64,000 bases of DNA from positions 171,600 to 235,599 of the forward strand of contig NZ_FQWT01000007.1 in NCBI RefSeq assembly GCF_900129755.1, read 5' to 3'. This document shows, in pieces, positions 42,118 through 51,487 of this stretch. The translations under genes and the position numbers were made by a program. Under the pieces are notes generated by a model that saw nothing but the letters and a program-made list of their open reading frames with translations, did not search any database and was not told where the DNA came from. Each line of letters starts with the position of its first letter. Within the stretch, counting starts at the first letter, position 1. The stretch is from Chryseobacterium oranimense (GTDB lineage: Bacteria; Bacteroidota; Bacteroidia; Flavobacteriales; Weeksellaceae).

Positions 42118-45100
42118 ATGAAAAATTTAGTTAAAAATTTTGCGGCAATTTTTTGCCTAGTGTCGATATGTACCTATTCCAAGAATAGGATAGAAGTAAA
42201 AAAGATCTTTCCGGGCACCTATACTGGTAAATCAGTACCTGCAGGAAGGGATAGTCTGACGAAACCCAATAATCAAATTTTAGCAGTCCCCGACTGGACA
42301 AAAGCCCCCAACAGTTATATTTTTGATCCCAGGCAGGAGAGTGAAGGCTTATTGATTCCCGTAAAAAAAGCATATGCTATGTGGAAAGACGACAGCTACC
42401 TCAAGAATGAGGGGATTCCTTCCGGAAAAATGTCAGCCGATGTCCTGTGGGAGGATACCCATGGTCTTATCAAATCCGGACCCGGATACTCGCTGGAAGT
42501 CATGAGTACCAATGAAAATGCCAAAATAAGGGTTCCCATCAACAAAGCTAAGAAAGGAAATGCTGTTATCGCCCTGAAGGTGAACGGTGAAGTATATTGG
42601 AGCTGGCATATATGGGTAACAGATGATCCTTCCAACGGCTCCAAATATAAAAGCTTTGATAATGTCACAAGAATGAGAGCGGATGGAACAGTTGAGGTGA
42701 TTCCTGATTCCGATTGGGGCTGGATGGACCGTAATCTTGGAGCTTTAAGCAGCTCCATTACCTCGTCAGATTGGAATAGAAGCAGCGGCCTCCTGTATCA
42801 ATGGGGCAGGAAAGATCCTATCCCGCCGTTAGTGACAAGGGGAAATGATTTCTATGAAGTTTCAGGATCTATAGGAAGAGTAAGGCATAGGGGAGCCAAG
42901 AACCTGACCGGTGCTGTAAATATTGATAACCTTACGAAATATGTTCTCTTTTCAAATGCTGAAGTAACCAATAATATCAGACTTTCCATTAAGAATCCGC
43001 TTAGCCTGATCTACGTAAACAAAGATGATAACAGCGGCCAGGCGTACTATAATAACAACCTTAATCTTCAGGTTAACTGGTTCGGACGTTCAACAGTGCT
43101 GCCTGATAACAGGCTTTCGGAGCTTAATCTTTGGTCAGATAATTCCCAGGGACTCATCAGCACAGGATATAACAATGATGCCAGTGCAAGGCCTTATAGA
43201 AGTAAATCATCTTACGATCCATGCCCGAATGGATGGAGAATGCCGTCAATGCTTGTCGCCAACCTGGCTTCTCAGACTTATGTGGATGATATAAGGCTCG
43301 ATTTTTCCCCTTTCGGCGTCAGAACCAACCTGGCAAAAAATGTTTTCGAAACCAATAAATACCATATTATAAAGCCTACTGATAATGGCGTTCCGTCTTT
43401 CATGACCGGATTTAAGGTTTATCCTAATTTAGGTTTTGATCTCTCTAATGCAGGAGGAAATGATATGGGTATTTTTCCCGGAACCGGACAGCTGATAAGG
43501 GCTGCTCATCAGGGGCAGTATACCGATCAGCACCATGTTGCTTTGTGGACTGCAACTATGACCCGACACTTTGATTCTTCTCCGGCAGTAACTACAAGAG
43601 GTCTTTATATGATTCCCGATAAAGGCCAGCCGGACGTACCCGATCCTAATTATCCCAATATCAAAGGGAGGTATTTTTACATGCCTATGTCAGGAATGTA
43701 TACTTCCGAGGCCAATGGATGCAGATGTATTAAAGATCCTCTTTATATTGTAGACAACTATGATTTCCCTTCAGAATATCTTGATCCTCCTGCAGAATAC
43801 AGGGAAGGTATCAATAATCCCAATACGTATCAGGATGTAAAAAAATCGACTCTTTTTACTGTAGAGATTCCTGTGAGCAAAGCTTTCTCGGTACAGAGCC
43901 AGCTTTTAAATAATCAGGATATATTGGCTCCTGCGAATTTTAACAGTCTAAAAGCAAATGTCCTCTGGACTACCAATACGGCTCTGATTAACAGGATATC
44001 CGTGATTAATCCTTCTCCTAATTCACTTCAAAGCCTCAGTGATTCAAAAATTTCAGTGGACATCAATCCAAATCAAAGTGGAAATGCCGTTGTAACCCTG
44101 CATAACGGAAGTATTACCGCTCCTGTATATTGGAGCTGGCACATCTGGATCACCGACTCTCCTCTTGGATCCTATACCTATAAAACGGAACTTCCGGTGT
44201 CCGAAGCTGTGAACTATATAAATTATGTAAATAAAGCTGATGTCATACTTCAGACAGAATTTATGGACCGTAACCTTGGAGCGGTAGATGCATTTCCGAT
44301 CGTTGCCAATGCCCTTACGCCTACTTCTGCTGAGCTTGCCAAAATACGCGCCTCTACAGGAATGCATTATCAGTGGGGAAGAAAAGACCCGATTCCAACA
44401 TTCCAGCATGCAGATAACAGAGCCTCATTTAGTATATTTTTAGGGACAGCATCAGCAAACGGAACAGTTGCCTATACTACTTTAACGTATGCTGCCTATA
44501 ATAATATGTCCGGAAACTATATAGTGCCCTATAATACTTACGCGGCATCTGTTGCACAGGGTACAGATAAACCGGCAGATAAAATAGCAAAAGTACTGTC
44601 TTATTCCGTGAAAAACCCTTTAACGTATATGATTCCAAGCACTTTTGCTCCTTATAACAGCAGTATGCCTAATTATACCAATGGAACAGACTGGCTTGCC
44701 AATGAACCCAACCTCGCTCCTGACCGATGGGGAAGAGGCGGTGAAAAATCTCCTTTTGACCCATGTCCGGAAGGTTGGAGGATCCCGGATCTTAGCAATG
44801 TAGCCTTGATTTCTAACCAGGATTTTGGACAGTCACCATGGTATAAAAAAGATAAGAATGTAGCTACATTTTATAGTGTAAGTACAGACTATTCGGGGTA
44901 TAGAGTTAGAAACCCGTCTACAACCTCCACTATAGGCTATATGCTGATAGGGCCATCTTATGTGGTTGGAAACTATCCGGATTCCGGGACGCGGGGGTAC
45001 AGAAATGTGATAGCCAATCAGACCCCTACAGGGACATTTAATAATGTCAATTTCCAGTATCCTGCAGTATGGACAGCAGGTTTAGCTTCGAATTATCTGG

Positions 45101-45549
45101 GAAGATCAGTGAATGTAATGTTTGATGCAGCGTCTACGGCCAACCGTTTTATTGCCTTTAATGATAATAATGATCCGTATTTTGCAACAAGCTGCAGATG
45201 CGTAAGAATAAAATATGATGCTCAGGGAAATGAGGAAGGTCCTATTCCAAGATTGCCTGTTACAGCTCTGGCTTCAGGGAAAGCAGCTACGCCTTTCAGC
45301 AGTGCTGAGGTTGCAGAAAAAGTAAATAAGAACAAAATCTCTTTATTTCCAAATCCGGTAAAGGATATTCTGTACATCAATACCCAGGAAAAAGACGGTT
45401 ATTACTACCAGATTTATAATGCATCCGGCCAGTTGGTCAGATCCGGAAAATTTGAGAATGGTAAAACAGACGTATCCTCACTCAGTTCAGGAGTATATTT
45501 GGTGAGGATTAATAACGCAGAAGAAATTGTGAAAATTATCAAACAATAA
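42118..45549 (+). CDS. Large secreted protein with two repeated modules and a type IX secretion sorting tail
   Basis: About 1,143 residues from ATG 42118 (MKNLVKNFAAIFC), preferred to an upstream in-frame start at 42055. A signal peptide is followed by two homologous modules of about 510 residues. Each has YWSWHIW(V/I)TD (near residues 160 and 670), MDRNLGA, YQWGRKDPIP, DPCPxGWRxP and CRC(I/V). DPCPxGWR recalls the FISUMP-type domain (Fibrobacter major paralogous). The last 75 residues start with SLFPNPVKD and end LVRINNAEEIVKIIKQ, a type A T9SS sorting domain, so the protein is exported to the cell surface. Role unknown, possibly adhesion or binding. Confidence 0.88.
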   Translation: MKNLVKNFAAIFCLVSICTYSKNRIEVKKIFPGTYTGKSVPAGRDSLTKPNNQILAVPDWTKAPNSYIFDPRQESEGLLIPVKKAYAMWKDDSYLKNEGIPSGKMSADVLWEDTHGLIKSGPGYSLEVMSTNENAKIRVPINKAKKGNAVIALKVNGEVYWSWHIWVTDDPSNGSKYKSFDNVTRMRADGTVEVIPDSDWGWMDRNLGALSSSITSSDWNRSSGLLYQWGRKDPIPPLVTRGNDFYEVSGSIGRVRHRGAKNLTGAVNIDNLTKYVLFSNAEVTNNIRLSIKNPLSLIYVNKDDNSGQAYYNNNLNLQVNWFGRSTVLPDNRLSELNLWSDNSQGLISTGYNNDASARPYRSKSSYDPCPNGWRMPSMLVANLASQTYVDDIRLDFSPFGVRTNLAKNVFETNKYHIIKPTDNGVPSFMTGFKVYPNLGFDLSNAGGNDMGIFPGTGQLIRAAHQGQYTDQHHVALWTATMTRHFDSSPAVTTRGLYMIPDKGQPDVPDPNYPNIKGRYFYMPMSGMYTSEANGCRCIKDPLYIVDNYDFPSEYLDPPAEYREGINNPNTYQDVKKSTLFTVEIPVSKAFSVQSQLLNNQDILAPANFNSLKANVLWTTNTALINRISVINPSPNSLQSLSDSKISVDINPNQSGNAVVTLHNGSITAPVYWSWHIWITDSPLGSYTYKTELPVSEAVNYINYVNKADVILQTEFMDRNLGAVDAFPIVANALTPTSAELAKIRASTGMHYQWGRKDPIPTFQHADNRASFSIFLGTASANGTVAYTTLTYAAYNNMSGNYIVPYNTYAASVAQGTDKPADKIAKVLSYSVKNPLTYMIPSTFAPYNSSMPNYTNGTDWLANEPNLAPDRWGRGGEKSPFDPCPEGWRIPDLSNVALISNQDFGQSPWYKKDKNVATFYSVSTDYSGYRVRNPSTTSTIGYMLIGPSYVVGNYPDSGTRGYRNVIANQTPTGTFNNVNFQYPAVWTAGLASNYLGRSVNVMFDAASTANRFIAFNDNNDPYFATSCRCVRIKYDAQGNEEGPIPRLPVTALASGKAATPFSSAEVAEKVNKNKISLFPNPVKDILYINTQEKDGYYYQIYNASGQLVRSGKFENGKTDVSSLSSGVYLVRINNAEEIVKIIKQ

Positions 45550-45566
45550 ATTAAAAAATAGTAGAT

Positions 45567-45599
45567 AAAGCAGAATAGGGTTTCCTGTTCTGCTTTTTT
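45567..45599 (+). terminator. Rho-independent terminator after the T9SS cargo gene
   Basis: AAAGCAGAA (45567-45575) and TTCTGCTTT (45588-45596) pair perfectly across a 12-base loop, followed by T. The rest of the gap to 45819 shows no gene, only the topA promoter box. Confidence 0.85.
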
Positions 45600-45796
45600 A
45601 TGGGTTTTATATGTTTTACATCTATCACCATTGGTGAAAAATTCTATATCATCCGTCTCATGTAAGCCGGATTTTACGCTAAAGCATACTCTCTAAAGGA
45701 CTTGATATGTTTAAGAATGCCCTCAGGAACGCCTATTAAACCCATCTAAAAATCAAATTAAACCGTTTTAACAAAATGTATATAATAAAAAAGCTT

Positions 45797-45804
45797 TACT
45801 TTTG
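45797..45804 (+). promoter_or_regulatory. Candidate -7 promoter box of topA
   Basis: TACTTTTG is an exact TAnnTTTG, 15 bases before ATG 45820. Transcription would then start at about 45811, which excludes the upstream in-frame TTG at 45802 as a start codon. Confidence 0.55.
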
Positions 45805-45819
45805 CAAAAAATTTTTAGA

Positions 45820-48378
45820 ATGTCGAAAAATTTAGTAATCGTAGAGTCACCGGCAAAAGCAAAAACTATTCAGAAATATTTAGGGAAGGATTTTGAAGTG
45901 AAATCGAGTTTCGGACACATCCGTGATCTTCCAAAAAAAGGAATGGGAATAGACCTTGCCACATTCAGTCCAGATTACGAAGTTTCGGCTGATAAAAAGA
46001 AGCTGGTAACAGAATTGAAAGCAGCCGTAAAGAAAGCTGAAATGGTATGGCTGGCTTCCGATGAAGACCGCGAAGGAGAAGCTATTGCATGGCACCTTGC
46101 GGACGAATTGAAGTTAAAGCCTGAAAGCAGAAAAAGGATTGTTTTCCACGAGATTACTAAAAATGCCATTCTAAAAGCCATTGAAAACCCAAGAGATATC
46201 GATCAGAACCTTGTGAATGCCCAGCAGGCAAGAAGAGTTCTGGACAGGATCGTAGGTTTCGAAATGTCTCCGGTGCTCTGGAAAAAAGTAAAACCGGGTC
46301 TTTCTGCAGGAAGAGTGCAGTCGGTAGCGGTAAGATTAATTGTAGAAAGAGAAAAAGAGATCCGTGAATTTGTTCCGAAAGCAAGCTTTAAGCTGGACGG
46401 TATTTTCTTAAATAAAACCGAGCAGGAGATTGCCGCCAGGCTTAAAAAAGACTTCGAAAAAGAAGAAGACGCAGAAAAATTCCTGGAAAAAGCAAAAACT
46501 ACAGAATTTAAAGTTCTGAATGTTGAAACAAAACCCGGAACACGTTCTGCTTCTGCGCCGTTTACTACATCTACCCTGCAGCAGGAAGCCTCTTCCAGAT
46601 TAGGATACAATGTAACCAACACCATGCGTCTTGCACAGAGACTGTATGAAGAAGGGTATATTACCTATATGAGAACGGACTCGGTAAACCTTTCGCAGGA
46701 AGCAATTGAAGGAGCAAAAAAACAAATCGTTTCAGAATACGGAGCAGAATACTCATCACCAAGAAATTACACCACGAAATCTGCTTCTGCACAGGAAGCT
46801 CACGAAGCGATCCGCCCGACTGATTTTGCGGTAAAAAGCATAGGTGATGCCCAATTAAACAGATTATATCAGCTAATATACAGAAGAACACTGGCTTCTC
46901 AGATGGCTAATGCCAAAATTGAGAAAACCGTAATTGAAATAGGAAATGCCTCATTGCCCCAGCATTTTGAAGCCCAGGGAGAGGTAATCATCTTTGATGG
47001 TTTCTTAAAAGCCTACGGGATTGTAAAAACAGAAGACGATGATGAGGAAAACAATGAAAAGCTTCTGCCTAAAGTAAGTGTTGGTGAGATTTTAAGCTAT
47101 AAAAAAATTACTGCTTCGGAAAAATTTACCAGACCGAGTGCAAGATATACGGAAGCAGGTTTGGTAAAGAAGCTTGAAGAACTGGGAATTGGACGTCCGT
47201 CTACTTATGCACCGACGATCCAGACCATCCAGAACAGGGAATATGTGGACAAAAGAGAGATCGATCCTCAAACCCGTGAGGTGGTGAAAATGTCCCTTAC
47301 AAAAGACAAGATCAAAAAAGAAGTCCTTGAAGAAAAATTCGGGGGTGATAAAAATAAATTTGTACCTACAGACATCGGTGAAGTCGTAAATGACTTCCTG
47401 ACGGATAATTTCAAAGAAATCCTTGATTATGGATTTACTGCCAGAGTGGAAGAAAGCTTTGACGAAATTGCCAACGGAGATCAGAAGTGGAAAGAAATGA
47501 TGACCAATTTCTACTCAAAATTCCATCCGAGAATTGAAGATGTAGAAGAAAATGCAGACAGAGCCACCGGAGACAGGCTTCTTGGAGTAGATCCCAAAAC
47601 CGGTAAAAACGTTCATGCAAGAATCGGAAGATTCGGAGCCATGATCCAGATCGGTGAAACGGAAGATGAGGAAAAACCGATTTTCGCATCATTAATGGCA
47701 GGTCAGAATATTGCAACAATCTCTTTAGCAGAGGCTCTTGAGCTTTTCAAACTGCCATTTGAGCTTGAGGCATTTGAGGGACAGCCGGTTTCAGTAGGAG
47801 TAGGAAGATTCGGGCCTTATGTAAAATGGGGCGAAACCTTTATCAGCATTCCGAAAGGAGAAGATCCGCTTTCTGTTAATCAGGCGCGTGCAGAAGAGAT
47901 TATCAACGAGAAGAAAAAAGCAGATGCACCGATCGCAACGTATAAAGGAGACCCTGTAACGAAAGGAACAGGAAGATTCGGGCCGTTCATCAAATACAAA
48001 GATATTTTTGTGAATGTTCCGAAAAAATATAATTTCGACAACCTTTCCCAAAGCGACATTAATGAACTGATTGATGCCAAGCTTGAAAAAGAAGCCAACC
48101 GATACATCCAGCAGTGGGAAAAAGAGAAAATCTCTATTGAAAACGGAAGATGGGGCCCATTTGTAAAGTTCGGGAAAGCCATGTTCAAGATCCCTAAGAA
48201 AAAAGATGATACGAAATATGAAGCTGAAGATCTGAAAGAAGTATCTCTTGATGAGGTTAAAAAATGGATCACCGATCAGGATAAAAATGCTTTTGCAGAG
48301 AAAAAGAAACCGGCAGCCAAAAAACCTGCCGCTAAAAAAACAACCGCTGCAAAAAAGACAGTGGCCAAGAAAAAGTAA
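45820..48378 (+). CDS. topA: DNA topoisomerase I
   Basis: A type IA topoisomerase of 852 residues that relaxes negative supercoils. The N-terminal Toprim domain shows VIVESPAKAKTIQKYLG and ASDEDREGEAIAWHL, and the central domain has the catalytic Tyr region YITYMRTDS. The C-terminal part has several repeated modules of the form GRFGPFxK (RIGRFGAM, GVGRFGPYVKWG, GTGRFGPFIKYK, GRWGPFVKFG) and ends in a Lys/Ala-rich tail, common in this phylum. I start at ATG 45820 (MSKNLVIVES), supported by the promoter box. Confidence 0.96.
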   Translation: MSKNLVIVESPAKAKTIQKYLGKDFEVKSSFGHIRDLPKKGMGIDLATFSPDYEVSADKKKLVTELKAAVKKAEMVWLASDEDREGEAIAWHLADELKLKPESRKRIVFHEITKNAILKAIENPRDIDQNLVNAQQARRVLDRIVGFEMSPVLWKKVKPGLSAGRVQSVAVRLIVEREKEIREFVPKASFKLDGIFLNKTEQEIAARLKKDFEKEEDAEKFLEKAKTTEFKVLNVETKPGTRSASAPFTTSTLQQEASSRLGYNVTNTMRLAQRLYEEGYITYMRTDSVNLSQEAIEGAKKQIVSEYGAEYSSPRNYTTKSASAQEAHEAIRPTDFAVKSIGDAQLNRLYQLIYRRTLASQMANAKIEKTVIEIGNASLPQHFEAQGEVIIFDGFLKAYGIVKTEDDDEENNEKLLPKVSVGEILSYKKITASEKFTRPSARYTEAGLVKKLEELGIGRPSTYAPTIQTIQNREYVDKREIDPQTREVVKMSLTKDKIKKEVLEEKFGGDKNKFVPTDIGEVVNDFLTDNFKEILDYGFTARVEESFDEIANGDQKWKEMMTNFYSKFHPRIEDVEENADRATGDRLLGVDPKTGKNVHARIGRFGAMIQIGETEDEEKPIFASLMAGQNIATISLAEALELFKLPFELEAFEGQPVSVGVGRFGPYVKWGETFISIPKGEDPLSVNQARAEEIINEKKKADAPIATYKGDPVTKGTGRFGPFIKYKDIFVNVPKKYNFDNLSQSDINELIDAKLEKEANRYIQQWEKEKISIENGRWGPFVKFGKAMFKIPKKKDDTKYEAEDLKEVSLDEVKKWITDQDKNAFAEKKKPAAKKPAAKKTTAAKKTVAKKK

Positions 48379-48396
48379 TAGGAAAATAACTATATA

Positions 48397-48429
48397 AAGC
48401 CGTTAACATAAGTGTTGACGGCTTTTTTT
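48397..48429 (+). terminator. Rho-independent terminator after topA
   Basis: AAGCCGTTAACA (48397-48408) pairs with TGTTGACGGCTT (48413-48424), with one wobble pair, a 4-base loop and a following T run. Confidence 0.88.
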
Positions 48430-48535
48430 ATCAATAAAAATACCGCAGTTTATCAACTTGCTGTGGTTTTTTTGTATGTTTGTTTAATAAAGATATTTGT
48501 TAAATTAACCTATTCTCAAGTTCTCAGATTAAAAT

Positions 48536-49603
48536 ATGGATTTTGAAGATTTTATTATTTCACCAAGGAATTTCAAAGCGGAAAGCTGGCAGATTGGCAG
48601 CAGAATCACGAAAGATATAAAGGAAGACAGCATTGTTCTTCTTTTTGTTTCAGATTACAGAGGTGCGGGCGGTGATGCGGAAGTACAGGACTTTACAGCG
48701 GTGAGAAAAGAATTTTATAAACTTTCACAACTGGATTTTGAAGTTCCTGTCGTAGATCTTGGGGATCTGGTTTCCGGAAAATCTGTTCAGGATTCACACT
48801 ACATCCTGCAGGAAGTTCTGTCGGCATGCCATTACAAGAGAGCTCTTCCGGTCATTATTGGGGGATCCAATGATTTTGCCTTTTCATTATTCTCAACACT
48901 GAATTTTCATAAGCAAAATATCAACTATACCCAGATCAGCAATATTATTTCCCTGCAGCAGGGCGAAACAATTAACGAGCACACCTTTTTGGGGAAAATA
49001 CTCGGTTCCAAAAATTTTTCCATCAAGAATTATCACCATCTGGGTTATCAGAAACATTTGAACGAAACAGATTCGGTAAGACTGATCAAAGAGGTGCAGT
49101 TTGATATTGTGCGTCTGGCGGAAATGATGAATTCCACGGAAAAGACAGAACCGTTTTTCAGAAAAGCAGATCTGGTTACCCTAAACTGTGATGCTATTGA
49201 AAGTTTCAGTGAGCCATTTTCGATGAATCCTCAGGTCAATGGACTGAACAGGAGAGAAATATGTGCCTATATGAAAGAAATAGGGCTGAGTGAGAATTTA
49301 AAATCCGTAGGAATTTTTAATTATAATATTTACTCCGAAAGCCAGCTAAATCACCAACTTCTTGCACAAATGCTCTGGTACCTCATTGAAGGGATCAATA
49401 TCCAGCGGTCTCACCCGAAAGAAAGGCATTACGAGCTGTTCTATGTTTTGATTGATGATGAACAATATGCTTTCAAAAGGGATACTTTCAGTAATCTCTG
49501 GTATTTTGGAGAAGATGAAAACATAGAAAACTGTATTCCATGTTCTAAAAAAGATTTTGAAGAAGCAAAAAGAGGAACGCTTAATCCCAGGCTGACTTTT
49601 TAA
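48536..49603 (+). CDS. Arginase/formimidoylglutamase-fold protein with altered metal site
   Basis: A 355-residue protein related to ureohydrolases. IIGGSNDFAFS stands where the family has GGDHS, and VTLNCDAIES where it has the SxDxDxxDP metal motif, so several manganese ligands are not conserved. Members of this branch are annotated as formimidoylglutamase in Flavobacteriia, but the degenerate site makes hydrolase activity doubtful. It sits after topA and 11 bases before the SGNH gene, so it may be co-transcribed with the exopolysaccharide genes. Confidence 0.75.
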   Translation: MDFEDFIISPRNFKAESWQIGSRITKDIKEDSIVLLFVSDYRGAGGDAEVQDFTAVRKEFYKLSQLDFEVPVVDLGDLVSGKSVQDSHYILQEVLSACHYKRALPVIIGGSNDFAFSLFSTLNFHKQNINYTQISNIISLQQGETINEHTFLGKILGSKNFSIKNYHHLGYQKHLNETDSVRLIKEVQFDIVRLAEMMNSTEKTEPFFRKADLVTLNCDAIESFSEPFSMNPQVNGLNRREICAYMKEIGLSENLKSVGIFNYNIYSESQLNHQLLAQMLWYLIEGINIQRSHPKERHYELFYVLIDDEQYAFKRDTFSNLWYFGEDENIENCIPCSKKDFEEAKRGTLNPRLTF

Positions 49604-49614
49604 GTACACATAAG

Positions 49615-50391
49615 ATGAAAAAAAAATTATTAATAAGTATTGTTCTGTTAGCCGGAGTATTCTGCTTCGTGTATTTCTGGAATAAATATTCCTATGCCGG
49701 CGAGAAAGATTATTTTTCTTCCCGTACAAAACCGGAAAACGGTTTGCAAATCGGTATTATTGGCGACAGTTGGGTGGTAAGGCAGAATCTGGATTCACTT
49801 TTACAGAAAAAGCTTTTGGATAAAGGAATACAGTCACAGATTTATTCTTCGGGAAATCCTGGTGCTAAAACCAAAAAGATTTATGAAAACCTCTTTAAAG
49901 ATGACACTGAAGAATTTTCCTCCAAAAAAATCATAGAAAAAAAGCCGGATTACTGCATCGTCATTGCCGGAGTGAATGATGCTGCCACCCATGTTGGCCC
50001 CGGATTTTATACCCATCATATGGTGATGATCATTAAAACACTTCTGCATTATAACATCAGGCCGGTTATAGTTTCCCTTCCGGAATTTGGCGTTGAAGAA
50101 GATTTTAAAAATAAAAATATAATCAGCAGCCTCAGTAACAGAGGGGCTGAATTGGTTTTGAATGAAGGCAATCAATTTAAAATACCCGAATACAGGAATG
50201 CCCTGTCCGAAGAATTAAAAAACGATGGCCTCGATAAAAAGGTGATCATGCTCAATTTTGATGAAGTAAGCCCTGATTACGATAAAGACCGGGGTTTATA
50301 TGCAGATCCTCTTCATTTGAATAAGCAGGGATATCAGAAATTCAGCGAATTTCTGGCCAACGGAATTGTTAATTTAGAAGGAAGAAAATGA
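49615..50391 (+). CDS. SGNH/GDSL-type hydrolase, membrane-anchored
   Basis: A 258-residue protein with an N-terminal anchor helix (about residues 4-22) and an SGNH domain outside the membrane. Block I is IGDSWVV (Asp51, Ser52), block III GVNDAA with the Asn, and block V DPLHLNKQGY (Asp231, His234). These would form the catalytic Ser-Asp-His triad of an esterase or O-acetyl-hydrolase. Next to a glycosyltransferase it may edit acyl groups on exopolysaccharide. ATG overlaps with the next gene at ATGA. Confidence 0.82.
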   Translation: MKKKLLISIVLLAGVFCFVYFWNKYSYAGEKDYFSSRTKPENGLQIGIIGDSWVVRQNLDSLLQKKLLDKGIQSQIYSSGNPGAKTKKIYENLFKDDTEEFSSKKIIEKKPDYCIVIAGVNDAATHVGPGFYTHHMVMIIKTLLHYNIRPVIVSLPEFGVEEDFKNKNIISSLSNRGAELVLNEGNQFKIPEYRNALSEELKNDGLDKKVIMLNFDEVSPDYDKDRGLYADPLHLNKQGYQKFSEFLANGIVNLEGRK

Positions 50392-51374
50392 TGGTTTCAG
50401 TTATAGTTCCCGTTTATAACGTAGAAAATTATCTGGCGAAATGCCTGGATTCCCTGGTTGGCCAAACTCTTCAGGATATTGAGATTGTAGTTGTTGATGA
50501 CGGCAGCAAAGACCGTTCGGGACTTATTATTAAAGAGTATGCAAAGAATTTTCCTGAGAAGATAAAAGCTTTTTCCAAAGAGAACGGTGGTTTAAGTGAT
50601 GCCAGAAATTTTGGGATAGAAAGAGCTTCAGGGACGTATATAGGTTTTGTAGACAGTGACGACTACGTTACGGAGACCATGTTCGAAGAAATGTTGCAGC
50701 TGGCAGAAAAACATCAGGCTAAAATGGTTATCTGCAATATTCAAAAGGTAGATCAGTACGGGAAAATAACCCAAAAGCTGACGCAGATTCCCAATATGCC
50801 TGAAAAGATAGAACTGGAAGATCATTTCTCTGTTTTTTCGGATCTCAGCTACTTTGCCTGTAACAAGTTGTTTAAAAAAGAGCTTTTCGAACATAGAAAA
50901 TTTAAAAAAGGAGTTCATTTTGAAGATATTCAGCTGATACCACAGTTGCTTTTGGAATGTAAAGCTTTGGCCCAGACCCAGAACTTTCACTATCAGTACC
51001 TGGAACGTACGGATTCTATTACAAAAACCCATACGGAAAAAGGCCTTGATATCCTGAAAGCAGTAAAGGATGTGGAAGCCGCATTTGAAAAATCGGGATA
51101 TTCCCACAAAAGAAAAGAGCTTAAAAATTTCCAGATTTTTGAAGGGGTATATTCTTTTCTGGCTTACTTGGCTTTTGTAAAAGACAGCGGTATATTTTAT
51201 AAAATGGATGCTGAACTGGCCGTTTTTATGGAAGAAAGGAAAATAAAAATTCGAGATATATTAAACTATAATCGTTTTGGTAAGAATTATCTTTTATCTT
51301 TGCCGATGAAAAAAAAGATTTTTTATCTGCTGTTTTTTGCCGGACAAAAGAAGTTGATAAGAAGATTGTTATAA
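50388..51374 (+). CDS. Family 2 glycosyltransferase
   Basis: A 328-residue GT-A enzyme. VSVIVPVYNVENYL at the N-terminus, VVVDDGSKDRSG and the SDDYV metal motif (in FVDSDDYV) are the family signature. It would add a sugar to an exopolysaccharide repeat unit; donor and acceptor are not visible. The start overlaps the SGNH stop by four bases (ATGA), with ATG 50391 as an alternative. The 113-base gap that follows contains no gene. Confidence 0.9.
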   Translation: MMVSVIVPVYNVENYLAKCLDSLVGQTLQDIEIVVVDDGSKDRSGLIIKEYAKNFPEKIKAFSKENGGLSDARNFGIERASGTYIGFVDSDDYVTETMFEEMLQLAEKHQAKMVICNIQKVDQYGKITQKLTQIPNMPEKIELEDHFSVFSDLSYFACNKLFKKELFEHRKFKKGVHFEDIQLIPQLLLECKALAQTQNFHYQYLERTDSITKTHTEKGLDILKAVKDVEAAFEKSGYSHKRKELKNFQIFEGVYSFLAYLAFVKDSGIFYKMDAELAVFMEERKIKIRDILNYNRFGKNYLLSLPMKKKIFYLLFFAGQKKLIRRLL

Positions 51375-51487
51375 CACAAATGATAAGTACAATTATTTAA
51401 GTCATTATATAAAACATTGACAGATAGCTTTTTATAAAGTGTTTTGATGTTTTTTAGGAATGTTGATGATGTGCTTAATAAAAAAAA

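Noticed and set aside
45600..45796. Possible small gene or RNA in the gap before topA
   Set aside because: Only a short near-palindrome (TCACCATTGGTGA) and no credible frame or structured RNA was seen.
46203..46625. 140-residue minus-strand frame inside topA, and similar long antisense frames in other genes
   Set aside because: All lie opposite strongly conserved genes, have low-complexity Ser/Phe-rich translations, and lack any recognisable motif.
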